Notes under the pieces: generated by a model
What the model was told of the DNA's origin: nothing
Database searches by the model: none
Seen by the model: the letters and a program-made list of their open reading frames with translations, nothing else
DNA from: an uncultured Bacteroides sp.
GTDB taxonomy: Bacteria > Bacteroidota > Bacteroidia > Bacteroidales > Bacteroidaceae
NCBI GenBank assembly: GCA_902492205.1
Contig: CABUKU010000009.1
Location: 40,203-104,202, forward strand
Length of the DNA stretch: 64,000 bases
Direction of reading: 5' to 3'
Made by a program: the position numbers and the translations under genes
Part shown: positions 1 through 8,388 of the stretch, piece after piece
How the letters are laid out: the number at the start of each line of letters is the position of its first letter
How positions within the stretch are numbered: position 1 is the stretch's first letter

Positions 1-476
1 TCCATGTCATTATGTTTATATTTCAGTGCAGTAGAAAAAGACAAACGACGTCCTTCTACAATTGAAGCATGATCTAATTCATCACAAATGACATAATCTT
101 CACGACCTGTCACACATGAAACAACACCTAAATTAACCTGAAAACCTGTTGAATAGATAATAGCATCTTCCTTTCCTACAAACTCTGCCAGTTCTTTTTC
201 CAATTCCAAATGTAAATCGAGAGTTCCGTTCAGAAAGCGTGAACCGGCACAACCTGTACCATATTTCTTTGTTGCTTCAACAGCAGCTTCGATAACTTTC
301 GGGTGGTTTGTCAGCCCCAGATAAGAGTTGGAACCAAACATAAGGACTTTTCTGCCACTCATTACCACTTCAGTGTTTTGTTCGCTTTCGATGCATCGAA
401 AATAAGGATATACGCCTTTCGCCTTTACTCTCTGTGGAAGGTCGTATTTTGCTAATTTGTCTTGTAATAATCCCAT
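1..476 (-). CDS. spt: Serine palmitoyltransferase, N-terminal part (gene runs off the left edge)
   Basis: Pyridoxal-phosphate enzyme of the alpha-oxoamine synthase family, which condenses serine with a long-chain acyl-CoA as the first step of sphingolipid synthesis. About 158 N-terminal codons are present, read leftward from the ATG at 474-476 (begins MGLLQDKLAKYD). The motifs FGSNSYLGL, GTGCAGSRFLNGT and DELDHASIVEG are typical of the family; the PLP-lysine lies outside the window. Closely related KBL and BioF enzymes share the fold, but the N-terminus matches Bacteroides Spt as I remember it. A TATCTTTG -7 box at 570-577 on the same strand fits a leader of about 87 nt. A lipid kinase gene starts divergently 230 bp away. 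Confidence 0.85.
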   Translation of the reverse strand, partial: MGLLQDKLAKYDLPQRVKAKGVYPYFRCIESEQNTEVVMSGRKVLMFGSNSYLGLTNHPKVIEAAVEATKKYGTGCAGSRFLNGTLDLHLELEKELAEFVGKEDAIIYSTGFQVNLGVVSCVTGREDYVICDELDHASIVEGRRLSFSTALKYKHNDM

Positions 477-569
477 AACAATAATTGACTAAGCTATCGC
501 TTACATTAATAATGTATATTCTTTTAATACATTCCGCCTTGTTATAATCTCTCATAAAAAAGCAGGCTG

Positions 570-577
570 CAAAGATA
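570..577 (-). promoter_or_regulatory. -7 box of the spt promoter
   Basis: The minus strand reads TATCTTTG, an exact match to the Bacteroidota TAnnTTTG box. No clear -33 TTTG is seen. The remaining gap between the two divergent genes (about 480-670) holds only AT-rich sequence. Confidence 0.5.
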
Positions 578-671
578 GCAAAATATATAATCCGTGGTTC
601 TTTTTTGAAGAAAAAATACACACTTACCATTAAAACTATTATTTAATATCTATGTTATTAGAGAAATATAT

Positions 672-679
672 TACTTTTG
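672..679 (+). promoter_or_regulatory. -7 box of the lipid kinase promoter; decides the start codon
   Basis: TACTTTTG matches TAnnTTTG exactly, so transcription should begin near 686. This rules out the in-frame TTG at 677 as a start and favours the ATG at 707. Confidence 0.55.
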
Positions 680-706
680 TCACATCAGCAAATCAATTTA
701 TATTGC

Positions 707-1753
707 ATGGAGGATAAGAAACAGATTGTATTTATTGTAAACCCTATTTCGGGCACGCATAATAAGGCTGCTATACTTAATTTAATAAATGATAGAATTG
801 ATAAAGAACGGTATGAATACCAGATTATTCGTACCGAGAGAGCTGGTCATGCAATAGAAATTGCTGCCGAAGCAGCAGCAAACCATGTGTACATGGCAGT
901 AGCCATTGGCGGCGACGGAACTATCAACGAAATAGCGCGTTCGCTTATCCACACGGAAACAGCTTTGGGAATTATCCCTTGCGGTTCGGGAAACGGGTTG
1001 GCACGCCATTTGGAAATTCCATTGGATGCCAAAAGAGCTATCGATGTTATTAATAATGGTAAAGTGGCCTGTATAGATTATGGTAAGATCAACGAAATTC
1101 CTTTCTTTTGTACATGTGGAGTAGGTTTTGATGCTTTTGTCAGCCTTAAATTCGCCAAAGCCGGAAAACGTGGTCCGCTAACTTATCTGGAAAAGACTCT
1201 TCACGAAAGTTTAAATTACAAACCCGAAACTTATGAAATAATAAGTGAAGACGGAACAATGAAATATAAAGCATTCCTGATAGCTTGTGCCAATGCATCA
1301 CAGTATGGCAATAATGCCTACATCGCTCCTCAAGCTTCGTTGAACGACGGACTGATGGATATAACTGTGCTCGAACCTTTTACGGTATTGGATATTCCTG
1401 CTTTATCATTCCAATTATTTAATAAAACATTGGATCAGAATAGCCGGATCAAGACATTCCGATGTAAAAAGCTGCGCATTCAACGAAAAAAAGCAGGAGT
1501 TATTCATTTTGACGGCGATCCTGTCATGACCGGTAATGAAATTGATGTAGAACTTATACCACACGGACTTAACGTTGTAATCCCCGAAAAGAAAAAAAGT
1601 AAAAAGAAAGAAGCTAATTTCTTACAGCTCATATCAGAGTATATCAGTGAAATCAGATCTATGAACGAGACAATAGTAGAAGATATAAGTAACAAGAACA
1701 AAGCTTTAATAAATAAGAATAAAGAATTTATCAAGAAACTGACTAAAATGTAA
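707..1753 (+). CDS. Diacylglycerol kinase-family lipid kinase
   Basis: Cytoplasmic or membrane-associated kinase of the DAGK/sphingosine-kinase/YegS fold that phosphorylates a lipid hydroxyl with ATP. The N-terminal catalytic domain carries VNPISG, the GGDGTINE nucleotide loop (residues about 68-75) and GSGNGLAR (93-100). The C-terminal beta-sandwich carries FDGDPV, followed by a lysine-rich tail that may bind membranes. At 348 residues it is slightly longer than usual (about 300) because of this tail. The ATG at 707 is preferred over an upstream TTG that lies inside the promoter box. The substrate cannot be read from sequence. Divergent placement next to serine palmitoyltransferase makes a long-chain base or ceramide possible (inference); diacylglycerol is the default alternative. 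Confidence 0.85.
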   Translation: MEDKKQIVFIVNPISGTHNKAAILNLINDRIDKERYEYQIIRTERAGHAIEIAAEAAANHVYMAVAIGGDGTINEIARSLIHTETALGIIPCGSGNGLARHLEIPLDAKRAIDVINNGKVACIDYGKINEIPFFCTCGVGFDAFVSLKFAKAGKRGPLTYLEKTLHESLNYKPETYEIISEDGTMKYKAFLIACANASQYGNNAYIAPQASLNDGLMDITVLEPFTVLDIPALSFQLFNKTLDQNSRIKTFRCKKLRIQRKKAGVIHFDGDPVMTGNEIDVELIPHGLNVVIPEKKKSKKKEANFLQLISEYISEIRSMNETIVEDISNKNKALINKNKEFIKKLTKM

Positions 1754-1754
1754 T

Positions 1755-2459
1755 TTACATTTTAAGGTAGAACTCTTTAGTCAGTTCTATATATTCTTTA
1801 CTATACTGATGTCGCGCCATCTCTACCAACAGTTCATCCTCTTTATATCCGGTTTGCCGGAAACTAAAGGATAGCAAAGCTCTCTTGGGTAGTGCATCTG
1901 GCTTAGTGATTACATAAGTCTTTTTTATTAAATACAGTCCATTCCGGGATGCAAAACCCTGTATGGATTCTACAGCTTCTGTTGGAATTATTAAAGAAAA
2001 GCGTCCGTTTTCCGATAATAATTTGCTTGCCTTCTCAACTAAATCCCAATAAGTAAGATTTCCTGCGTGGCGGGCCATTGTTCTTTGTTCATCAGGACAT
2101 TGCTGAGAATCAACAAAATAAGGGGGATTCGACACGATTAAATCGAACTTTTTTACCAAATGAAAATTTATAAAATCTTCTTGTACTACTTCTATCCTAT
2201 CTTGCCACGGAGAACGTGAAACATTCTCTTTTGCCTGTTCCACTGCGTCACTATCAACCTCAACTGCCATTATATGTGCCCGACATCTTTGCGCAATCAT
2301 TAGAGCAACCAATCCGGTTCCTGTTCCTATATCCAGTACAGAGCAGACATCGGAGACATCTGCCCACGCTCCTAACAAAACTCCGTCTGTACCTACTTTC
2401 ATGGCACATTTATCATGCCACACAGTAAATTGTTTGAATTGAAAATATGGATTCGGCAT
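1755..2459 (-). CDS. trmN6: tRNA1(Val) (adenine(37)-N6)-methyltransferase family
   Basis: Class I SAM-dependent methyltransferase of the TrmN6/YfiC family, which methylates A37 of tRNA-Val in E. coli. The SAM-binding loop VLDIGTGTGLVAL (about residues 41-53) and the N6-adenine catalytic motif NPPYF (111-115) are visible. At 234 residues it has the normal family length. I chose the ATG at 2457-2459, because MPNPYFQFKQF is the usual start in Bacteroides homologues as I recall; an upstream ATG would add 14 poorly conserved residues. The gene converges on the lipid kinase, with stop codons two bases apart, and diverges from lon. Confidence 0.83.
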   Translation of the reverse strand: MPNPYFQFKQFTVWHDKCAMKVGTDGVLLGAWADVSDVCSVLDIGTGTGLVALMIAQRCRAHIMAVEVDSDAVEQAKENVSRSPWQDRIEVVQEDFINFHLVKKFDLIVSNPPYFVDSQQCPDEQRTMARHAGNLTYWDLVEKASKLLSENGRFSLIIPTEAVESIQGFASRNGLYLIKKTYVITKPDALPKRALLSFSFRQTGYKEDELLVEMARHQYSKEYIELTKEFYLKM

Positions 2460-2587
2460 TGCTAATAAATCAAGATTTTCGCCAAAAATAGATAAAAACA
2501 TCGGAAACCTTACCCTATTCCGGTAATATTTGGCACAACTATTGTATATTTCTACGAGAGGTGTTTTATTTTTAATAAAGAATAGAT

Positions 2588-2595
2588 TACCTTTG
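2588..2595 (+). promoter_or_regulatory. -7 box of the lon promoter
   Basis: TACCTTTG is an exact TAnnTTTG box, giving a leader of about 45 nt before the lon ATG. It excludes an upstream in-frame ATG-like start near 2530. No heat-shock-type inverted repeat was seen near it. Confidence 0.55.
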
Positions 2596-2646
2596 CAATC
2601 GATTTTACAGAACTGTCAGTTTTACATAAATCACAAAACAAATAAA

Positions 2647-5112
2647 ATGATTAAAAAGAGTTATTTAAGCGAATTGGAAGATTCAAACGATAATGTTTTC
2701 TCATTAATAGCCGATTATGACGGAAATGAAGAACAGATGCCCGATATTGATATAGATGGAAATCTTCCTGTCCTGCCTTTACGAAATATGGTATTGTTTC
2801 CCGGAGTAATTCTTCCTGTAGCCATCGGAAGAAAATCATCTTTGAAATTGATACATGATGCAGACAAAAAAAATAAATATATTGCTGTAGTATGCCAGAA
2901 AAGTGCAGAAACTGAAAATCCTTCATTGGAAGATCTTCATACAATCGGAACTATTGCCAAAATAGTTCGCGTATTGGAAATGCCGGATCAGACTACAACA
3001 GTCATTCTGCAAGGGCTAAAACGGCTGGAACTAACAAGCATTACTGAAACTTTCCCTTACACTATGGGAACTGTAAACTTGTTGAATGAAATTCTTCCAC
3101 CGAAAGACAACAGAGAATTTGAAGCTCTTGTCGAGTCATGCAAGGATCTTACCATTCGTTTCATTAAGACTTCCGATATATTACATCAGGAATCTGCATT
3201 TGCTATTAAGAACATTAATAATAAAATGTTTTTGATAAACTTCATCTGCACCAATCTTCCTTTAAAAAAGGATGAAAAGGTAGAGTTGTTGCAAATGAGT
3301 TCATTGCAAGACAGAGCATATCGCTTGCTTGAGATATTGAACCGTGAAGTGCAATTAGCAGAAATAAAAGCATCTATCCAGATGCGTACACGTGAAGACA
3401 TAGATCAGCAGCAAAGGGAATATTTCCTTCAACAGCAGATAAAGAATATCCAGGATGAACTGGGCGGAAGCGGACAAGAACAGGAAATTGAGGAAATGCG
3501 CATCAAAGGTGATCAGATGCACTGGAATGCAGAAATCCGGGAAACTTTCAGAAAAGAATTAGCTAAACTGGAACGTACCCATCCTCAATCACCTGATTAT
3601 AACGTTCAATTAAACTATTTGCAGACAATGCTCAGTCTGCCGTGGAACACATATACAACAGACAATTTCAATCTAAAAAGTGCGGAAAAGACTTTGAACA
3701 AAGACCATTACGGTTTGGAAAAAGTAAAAGAACGTATATTGGAACATTTGGCCGTACTGAAATTAAAGGGAGATTTAAAATCCCCTATTATCTGCCTGTA
3801 TGGTCCTCCGGGGGTAGGTAAAACATCATTAGGGAAATCAATAGCGAATGCTTTAAAGAGAAAATACATCCGCATGTCTTTGGGAGGTGTGCATGATGAA
3901 GCTGAAATCCGCGGTCACAGAAAGACATATATCGGTGCCATGCCGGGACGTATTGTCAAAGGCTTAATTAAAGCCGGTTCGTCTAATCCGGTATTTATCC
4001 TCGATGAAATTGATAAAGTGAGTTCCGACCGTCAGGGAGATCCTTCTTCTGCTTTGCTTGAAGTGCTCGATCCTGAACAAAACAATGCTTTCCATGATAA
4101 CTTCCTGGATGTGGACTATGATTTATCGAAAGTAATGTTTATCGCGACAGCCAATAATCTGAATACAATACCTCAACCGCTGCTTGACCGTATGGAGCTT
4201 ATTGAGGTAAGTGGTTATATTACGGAAGAAAAAATAGAAATAGCCCGCAAACATCTTATACCGAAAGAGATGGAAGCCAACGGTTTCAAAAAAGATGAAA
4301 TCAAAATTGCCAAAGATGCTATCGAAGCAATTATTGAATCATATACTCGTGAATCGGGCGTACGTGAACTGGAAAAGAAAATCAGTAAAATATTCCGTAA
4401 ATGTGCACGTCAATATGCAACAGACGGATATATTCTATATCATGATATTAAAAAAGGAGATTTGCAAGAACTTCTTGGAACACCGGAATATACAAAAGAC
4501 AAATATCAAGGTAATGATTACGCAGGAGTAGTTACCGGATTGGCATGGACTGCCGTAGGTGGTGAAATACTATTTGTAGAAACTAGTTTAAGCCGTGGTA
4601 AAGGAGGAAAACTCACTCTTACCGGAAACTTAGGAGATGTGATGAAAGAATCGGCTATGCTGGCTTTGGAATATCTAAAAGCACATTCAACATTGCTGAA
4701 TATCGATGAGAGTATTTTCGATAATTGGAATATACATATCCACGTTCCCGAAGGAGCCATTCCTAAAGACGGTCCTTCTGCAGGTATCACTATGGCAACT
4801 TCCCTTGCATCGGCACTCACACAACGAAAAGTGAAAGAAAACCTTGCCATGACAGGCGAAATTACCTTACGTGGAAAAGTTCTTCCCGTTGGTGGCATTA
4901 AAGAAAAGATTCTTGCTGCAAAGCGTGCAGGAATTAAAGAAATTATCTTATGTGAAGAGAACAGAAAAAATATCGATGAAATTCAAAGTATATATTTGAA
5001 AGGACTTACATTCCATTATGTAAATGATATCAAAGAAGTATTTGCTCTGGCATTGACAAACGAAAAAGTAAAAGATGCTATAGATTTCACCGTACATAAA
5101 ACTGCCAATTAA
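2647..5112 (+). CDS. lon: ATP-dependent Lon protease
   Basis: Cytosolic AAA+ serine protease that unfolds and degrades damaged and regulatory proteins. Order of domains: LON substrate-binding domain (starting about LPVLPLRNMVLFPG), helical region, AAA+ module with Walker A GPPGVGKT (about 385-392) and the Walker B stretch FILDEIDK, then the protease domain. The catalytic serine is in PKDGPSAG (Ser711 from this start) and the lysine is in GGIKEKILA (Lys754), the Ser-Lys dyad of LonA. The start at 2647 gives 821 residues, normal for Bacteroidota. A longer in-frame reading to about 2530 would run through the promoter box and lacks homology. The gene appears monocistronic, with a strong hairpin after the stop. 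Confidence 0.96.
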   Translation: MIKKSYLSELEDSNDNVFSLIADYDGNEEQMPDIDIDGNLPVLPLRNMVLFPGVILPVAIGRKSSLKLIHDADKKNKYIAVVCQKSAETENPSLEDLHTIGTIAKIVRVLEMPDQTTTVILQGLKRLELTSITETFPYTMGTVNLLNEILPPKDNREFEALVESCKDLTIRFIKTSDILHQESAFAIKNINNKMFLINFICTNLPLKKDEKVELLQMSSLQDRAYRLLEILNREVQLAEIKASIQMRTREDIDQQQREYFLQQQIKNIQDELGGSGQEQEIEEMRIKGDQMHWNAEIRETFRKELAKLERTHPQSPDYNVQLNYLQTMLSLPWNTYTTDNFNLKSAEKTLNKDHYGLEKVKERILEHLAVLKLKGDLKSPIICLYGPPGVGKTSLGKSIANALKRKYIRMSLGGVHDEAEIRGHRKTYIGAMPGRIVKGLIKAGSSNPVFILDEIDKVSSDRQGDPSSALLEVLDPEQNNAFHDNFLDVDYDLSKVMFIATANNLNTIPQPLLDRMELIEVSGYITEEKIEIARKHLIPKEMEANGFKKDEIKIAKDAIEAIIESYTRESGVRELEKKISKIFRKCARQYATDGYILYHDIKKGDLQELLGTPEYTKDKYQGNDYAGVVTGLAWTAVGGEILFVETSLSRGKGGKLTLTGNLGDVMKESAMLALEYLKAHSTLLNIDESIFDNWNIHIHVPEGAIPKDGPSAGITMATSLASALTQRKVKENLAMTGEITLRGKVLPVGGIKEKILAAKRAGIKEIILCEENRKNIDEIQSIYLKGLTFHYVNDIKEVFALALTNEKVKDAIDFTVHKTAN

Positions 5113-5117
5113 TAACG

Positions 5118-5175
5118 AACGGCAATTAAAACCGGATGATTATGAGATGTATCATATCCGTTTTTAATTGCCGTT
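5118..5175 (+). terminator. Long hairpin between lon and tgt
   Basis: An inverted repeat of over 20 bp has arms at about 5118-5140 and 5151-5175 (AACGGCAATTAAAA against TTTTAATTGCCGTT, plus CCGGATGAT against ATCATATCCG). The U-rich part is inside the stem and only a short UU tract follows, so it may be a terminator or a processing or stability hairpin. Confidence 0.55.
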
Positions 5176-5196
5176 ATTTCTTAAACTATTAAATTT

Positions 5197-6327
5197 ATGA
5201 CTTTCGACCTACAATACACAGATTCTAAAACAAATGCACGTGCGGGACTGATTACCACTGACCATGGACAGATAGAGACTCCTATATTTATGCCTGTCGG
5301 AACAATCGGATCAGTAAAAGGTGTCCATGTAACCGAACTTAAAGAAGATATTAAAGCTCAAATCATTTTGGGAAATACTTATCACCTTTATTTACGTCCG
5401 GGATTAGATGTATTGGAAAAGGCAGGAGGCTTACATAAATTTAATGGCTTTGACCGCCCTATGTTGACTGATAGCGGTGGATTCCAGGTATTTTCCCTTT
5501 CGGGCATTCGTAAATTAAGAGAAGAAGGAGCTGAATTCCGCTCACATATCGATGGTTCAAAGCATATTTTCACTCCCGAAAAAGTGATGGATATTGAACG
5601 TATCATTGGTGCAGACATAATGATGGCATTCGATGAATGTCCTCCAGGAGATTCAGACTACGAATATGCTAAAAAGTCATTGGGACTTACGCATCGTTGG
5701 TTAGACAGATGTATTCAACGTTTCAATGAAACTGAACCTAAATATGGTTATAACCAATCATTATTTCCTATTGTGCAAGGATGTGTATATCCCGACCTGC
5801 GTAAGAAATCTGCCGAATTCATCGCATCCAAAGGATGTGACGGAAATGCAATCGGCGGTCTTGCTGTTGGAGAACCGGTAGATAAAATGTACGAAATGAT
5901 AGAATTAGTCAACGAAATCTTACCTAAAGATAAGCCTCGCTATTTAATGGGTGTAGGTACTCCGGTCAATATTCTGGAAGGAATAGAACGGGGAGTTGAC
6001 ATGTTCGATTGTGTAATGCCCACCCGCAATGGAAGAAACGGAATGCTTTTCACAAAAGACGGCATTATCAATATGAAAAACAAGAAATGGGAAGCAGACT
6101 TTTCTCCTATTGAAGCAGACGGGGCCTCTCATGTAGATACTCTTTACAGCAAAGCATACCTGAGACATTTGTTCCATGCACAAGAATTACTGGCTATGCA
6201 AATAGCTTCTATTCATAACCTTGCATTCTACTTATGGCTCGTGGGTGAAGCACGCAAGCACATCATTGCAGGAGATTTCTCCACCTGGAAACCAATGATG
6301 GTGAAACGTGTATCAACAAGATTATAA
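5197..6327 (+). CDS. tgt: Queuine/preQ1 tRNA-guanine transglycosylase
   Basis: Exchanges guanine-34 of GUN-anticodon tRNAs for preQ1 in queuosine synthesis. Seen: MPVGT near the N-terminus, DSGGFQVFSL with the general acid-base Asp (about residue 92), the substrate loop GGLAVGE, and FDCVMPTRNGRNG with the nucleophile Asp (about 271). At 376 residues the length is normal. The usual zinc site CxCxxC...H near the C-terminus is replaced here by a stretch with no cysteines (DGASHVDTLYSKAYLRHL), although the flanking SKAYLRHL is conserved. I recall similar loss in other Bacteroides sequences, so it is likely a lineage trait rather than decay. The permease gene follows after 12 bp, suggesting one transcript. 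Confidence 0.94.
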   Translation: MTFDLQYTDSKTNARAGLITTDHGQIETPIFMPVGTIGSVKGVHVTELKEDIKAQIILGNTYHLYLRPGLDVLEKAGGLHKFNGFDRPMLTDSGGFQVFSLSGIRKLREEGAEFRSHIDGSKHIFTPEKVMDIERIIGADIMMAFDECPPGDSDYEYAKKSLGLTHRWLDRCIQRFNETEPKYGYNQSLFPIVQGCVYPDLRKKSAEFIASKGCDGNAIGGLAVGEPVDKMYEMIELVNEILPKDKPRYLMGVGTPVNILEGIERGVDMFDCVMPTRNGRNGMLFTKDGIINMKNKKWEADFSPIEADGASHVDTLYSKAYLRHLFHAQELLAMQIASIHNLAFYLWLVGEARKHIIAGDFSTWKPMMVKRVSTRL

Positions 6328-6339
6328 CGACAGAACAGA

Positions 6340-7446
6340 ATGAAAAAGTTATTCGAAGGCAGATTAATCAAACGGCTCGACAGTTACATCATTACCAAGT
6401 TTCTTGGAACATATGTATTTGCCATTGCACTGATTATCTCTATTGCAGTAGTATTCGACTTTAATGAGAAAGTAGACCGTTTCATGGAACATGAGGCTCC
6501 GGCAAAGGCTATTATTTTCGACTACTACATGAATTTTATACCTTATTTTGCAAATCTGTTCAGCCCGTTATTTGTCTTCATTGCAGTTATTTTCTTCACC
6601 TCAAAACTTGCAGAAAACTCTGAAATCATAGCTATGTTCTCTACCGGCATGAGTTTTAAACGACTTATGCGACCTTATATGATTTCAGCAGCTATCATTT
6701 CAGTTGTCACTTTCGGATTGGGTTCATACATTATTCCTAAGGGAAGTGTAACCCGTTTGGCATTCGAAGATAAATATTACAAGAAAAGAAAAACCGATTA
6801 TGTGCGTAATGTTCAATTGGAAGTGGATTCAGGTGTTATTGCATACATTGAGAGATATGAAGATTACAATAAAACTGGCTATCGTTTCTCATTAGATAAG
6901 TTTGTTGATAAGAAGCTGGTGTCTCATATGACTGCACGAAGCATCACATATGATACACTCTCTACTCACAAATGGACGGTAAAAGACTATATGATTCGTG
7001 AGCTAAAAGGCATGAAAGAGCATATAAGCAAGGGTGAGCGACTGGATACAACTATTGTCATGGAACCTTCCGATTTCCTTATTATGAAGGGGCAACAAGA
7101 TATTATGACCAGTCCGGAACTGAAAGAGTATATAAATAAACAGAAACAACGAGGATTTGCCAATATCAAAGAGTTTGAGATTGAATATTATCGAAGGATA
7201 GCCATGTCGTTTGCTTCATTTATTCTAACCACTATCGGGCTGTCTTTATCTTCACGCAAAACCAAAGGAGGAATGGGGCTTCACTTGGGTATCGGATTGG
7301 CATTAAGCTTTTCTTATATCTTATTCCAAACAGTCTCGTCGACATTTGCAGTCAACGGCAGTATGCCTCCCATGATTGCAGTGTGGATTCCCAATATTCT
7401 ATATACGGGAATTGCAGTTTATTTATATAGGAAAGCTCCCAAATAA
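6340..7446 (+). CDS. LptF/LptG-family permease
   Basis: Inner-membrane subunit of the lipopolysaccharide export ABC complex (YjgP/YjgQ family), which extracts LPS and passes it to the periplasmic bridge. At 368 residues it has the usual layout: three N-terminal transmembrane helices (about 20-40, 62-85, 100-125), a periplasmic beta-jellyroll (about 140-270) and three C-terminal helices (about 285-365). The motif FANLFSPLFVFIAVIFFTSKLAENSEI is characteristic. Whether it is the LptF or the LptG partner cannot be decided from the sequence alone. It starts 12 bp after tgt and is closed by a strong hairpin. Confidence 0.85.
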   Translation: MKKLFEGRLIKRLDSYIITKFLGTYVFAIALIISIAVVFDFNEKVDRFMEHEAPAKAIIFDYYMNFIPYFANLFSPLFVFIAVIFFTSKLAENSEIIAMFSTGMSFKRLMRPYMISAAIISVVTFGLGSYIIPKGSVTRLAFEDKYYKKRKTDYVRNVQLEVDSGVIAYIERYEDYNKTGYRFSLDKFVDKKLVSHMTARSITYDTLSTHKWTVKDYMIRELKGMKEHISKGERLDTTIVMEPSDFLIMKGQQDIMTSPELKEYINKQKQRGFANIKEFEIEYYRRIAMSFASFILTTIGLSLSSRKTKGGMGLHLGIGLALSFSYILFQTVSSTFAVNGSMPPMIAVWIPNILYTGIAVYLYRKAPK

Positions 7447-7472
7447 AAGAATTCAGAATTTATTCATATAAA

Positions 7473-7520
7473 AAAGTCCCGTCGATTTTCCTTGACAGAA
7501 AATCAACGGGACTTTATCTT
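7473..7520. terminator. Bidirectional terminator hairpin
   Basis: Arms AAAGTCCCGTCGATTTTC (7473-7490) and GAAAATCAACGGGACTTT (7498-7515) pair with one mismatch. A-rich sequence flanks the left side and T-rich the right side, so it can end both the rightward permease transcript and the leftward TlpA-like transcript. Confidence 0.8.
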
Positions 7521-7558
7521 TTTGTTGTATTGTTCTTTTCCTAATTAATCGCCTAATA

Positions 7559-8053
7559 TTAATTTAGGTAGGAAGAAAGGTTGGATGCAGAAATATTCTT
7601 AGCGATAATAACGCCTCTTTCATCCAATAAATAGTTATTAAACCCTTTGTTTAAACGATATGTTTCAAACAATTTAGAGTCTTCGCCGCTTGTTTCCACG
7701 AAACAATTTGGAGTCACTATTTGATCTTTTCTAACGGTTTCATCGAATATAGACTTGTATTCGTCAAATGAAACTGAAACCATTTCTACGTTTTTGGAAG
7801 TAGCTTTCAACGCATTATTTAAACTTACGTTATTCATTCTTGATTGCGCATCATAACTTGCCCAAAAACTAAGCAGTACATATTTACCCTTTAAAGAGTT
7901 TAAGTCTAACTGCTTTCCATCGAGAGTAGTTCCGACCTTGAAATCCGGAGCTACATCTCCCACGCTCAAACCACCGGTGGGTTTGTCTTTTTCTACAAAT
8001 GAAGTCAAGGAACTAATAAATAATACAACAAAAATCCATTTTACATATTTCAT
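7559..8053 (-). CDS. TlpA-like thioredoxin-fold protein lacking the CxxC motif
   Basis: 164 residues with an N-terminal signal or anchor (hydrophobic stretch about 5-19) and a periplasmic redoxin/TlpA-like fold (about 30-164). The usual opening GDVAPDFKVGTTLDGKQLDL and the strand KYVLLSFWAS are clear. The active-site position that should read WCxxC reads WASYDAQS (64-71), with no cysteine. The only cysteine in the mature protein is in TPNCFVET. It is therefore unlikely to be a thiol-disulfide oxidoreductase and may be a structural or binding relative. The gene stands alone, with its own promoter and a structured leader of about 130 nt. Confidence 0.75.
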   Translation of the reverse strand: MKYVKWIFVVLFISSLTSFVEKDKPTGGLSVGDVAPDFKVGTTLDGKQLDLNSLKGKYVLLSFWASYDAQSRMNNVSLNNALKATSKNVEMVSVSFDEYKSIFDETVRKDQIVTPNCFVETSGEDSKLFETYRLNKGFNNYLLDERGVIIAKNISASNLSSYLN

Positions 8054-8077
8054 GTAATTCGGTTTTAGTTAATACTA

Positions 8078-8150
8078 TCCGGGACTGCCCTTAAACAGTG
8101 GTTTCTACCCGGAACATTATCTTGCTTTTACCCTCTCTATAACAGAGAAC
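8078..8150 (-). ncRNA. Structured 5' leader of the TlpA-like gene (candidate cis-regulatory RNA)
   Basis: On the minus strand the leader holds one small hairpin (TTCTCT...AGAGAG, about 8132-8149) and a larger two-tier one at 8078-8113: CCGGG pairs with CCCGG, and inside it ACTG pairs with CAGT, separated by an 8-nt bulge TAGAAACC and an 8-nt loop TTTAAGGG. No class of riboswitch was recognised. There is no U-tract after the stem, so termination is not the obvious mechanism. Confidence 0.4.
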
Positions 8151-8188
8151 CTATTGAAAATCAAAGCATTTAATTTTGAAACCGATTG

Positions 8189-8221
8189 CAAAGGTAAATA
8201 CAAATAGTTTATATTTCCAAA
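8189..8221 (-). promoter_or_regulatory. Promoter of the TlpA-like gene
   Basis: Minus strand: TTTG (plus 8218-8221), 21 nt spacer, then TACCTTTG (plus 8189-8196). Both boxes are exact matches to the Bacteroidota consensus. The rest of the 335-bp intergenic stretch holds the structured leader and the serB promoter. Confidence 0.6.
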
Positions 8222-8357
8222 TAAACAAGCAAAAAAGGTGTTTTTTCACCCTATATTTTTATGTTATTTAGCATAAAATCTTTTCAAACGGCCTAAATTT
8301 AACAATAAAGCCAGTGATTAAATTAATGATTTTACCTCATGGAACTATTATTTTCCT

Positions 8358-8365
8358 TACTTTTG
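8358..8365 (+). promoter_or_regulatory. -7 box of the serB promoter
   Basis: TACTTTTG is an exact TAnnTTTG match and implies a leader of about 17 nt before the serB ATG. Confidence 0.5.
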
Positions 8366-8388
8366 CATTTCAAAGAAATTAGATAATT

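Noticed and set aside
677..706. TTG start adding ten residues to the lipid kinase
   Set aside because: It lies inside an exact -7 promoter box; the ATG at 707 starts directly before the conserved domain.
2530..2646. Upstream in-frame extension of lon
   Set aside because: It has no family similarity and spans the predicted promoter at 2588-2595.
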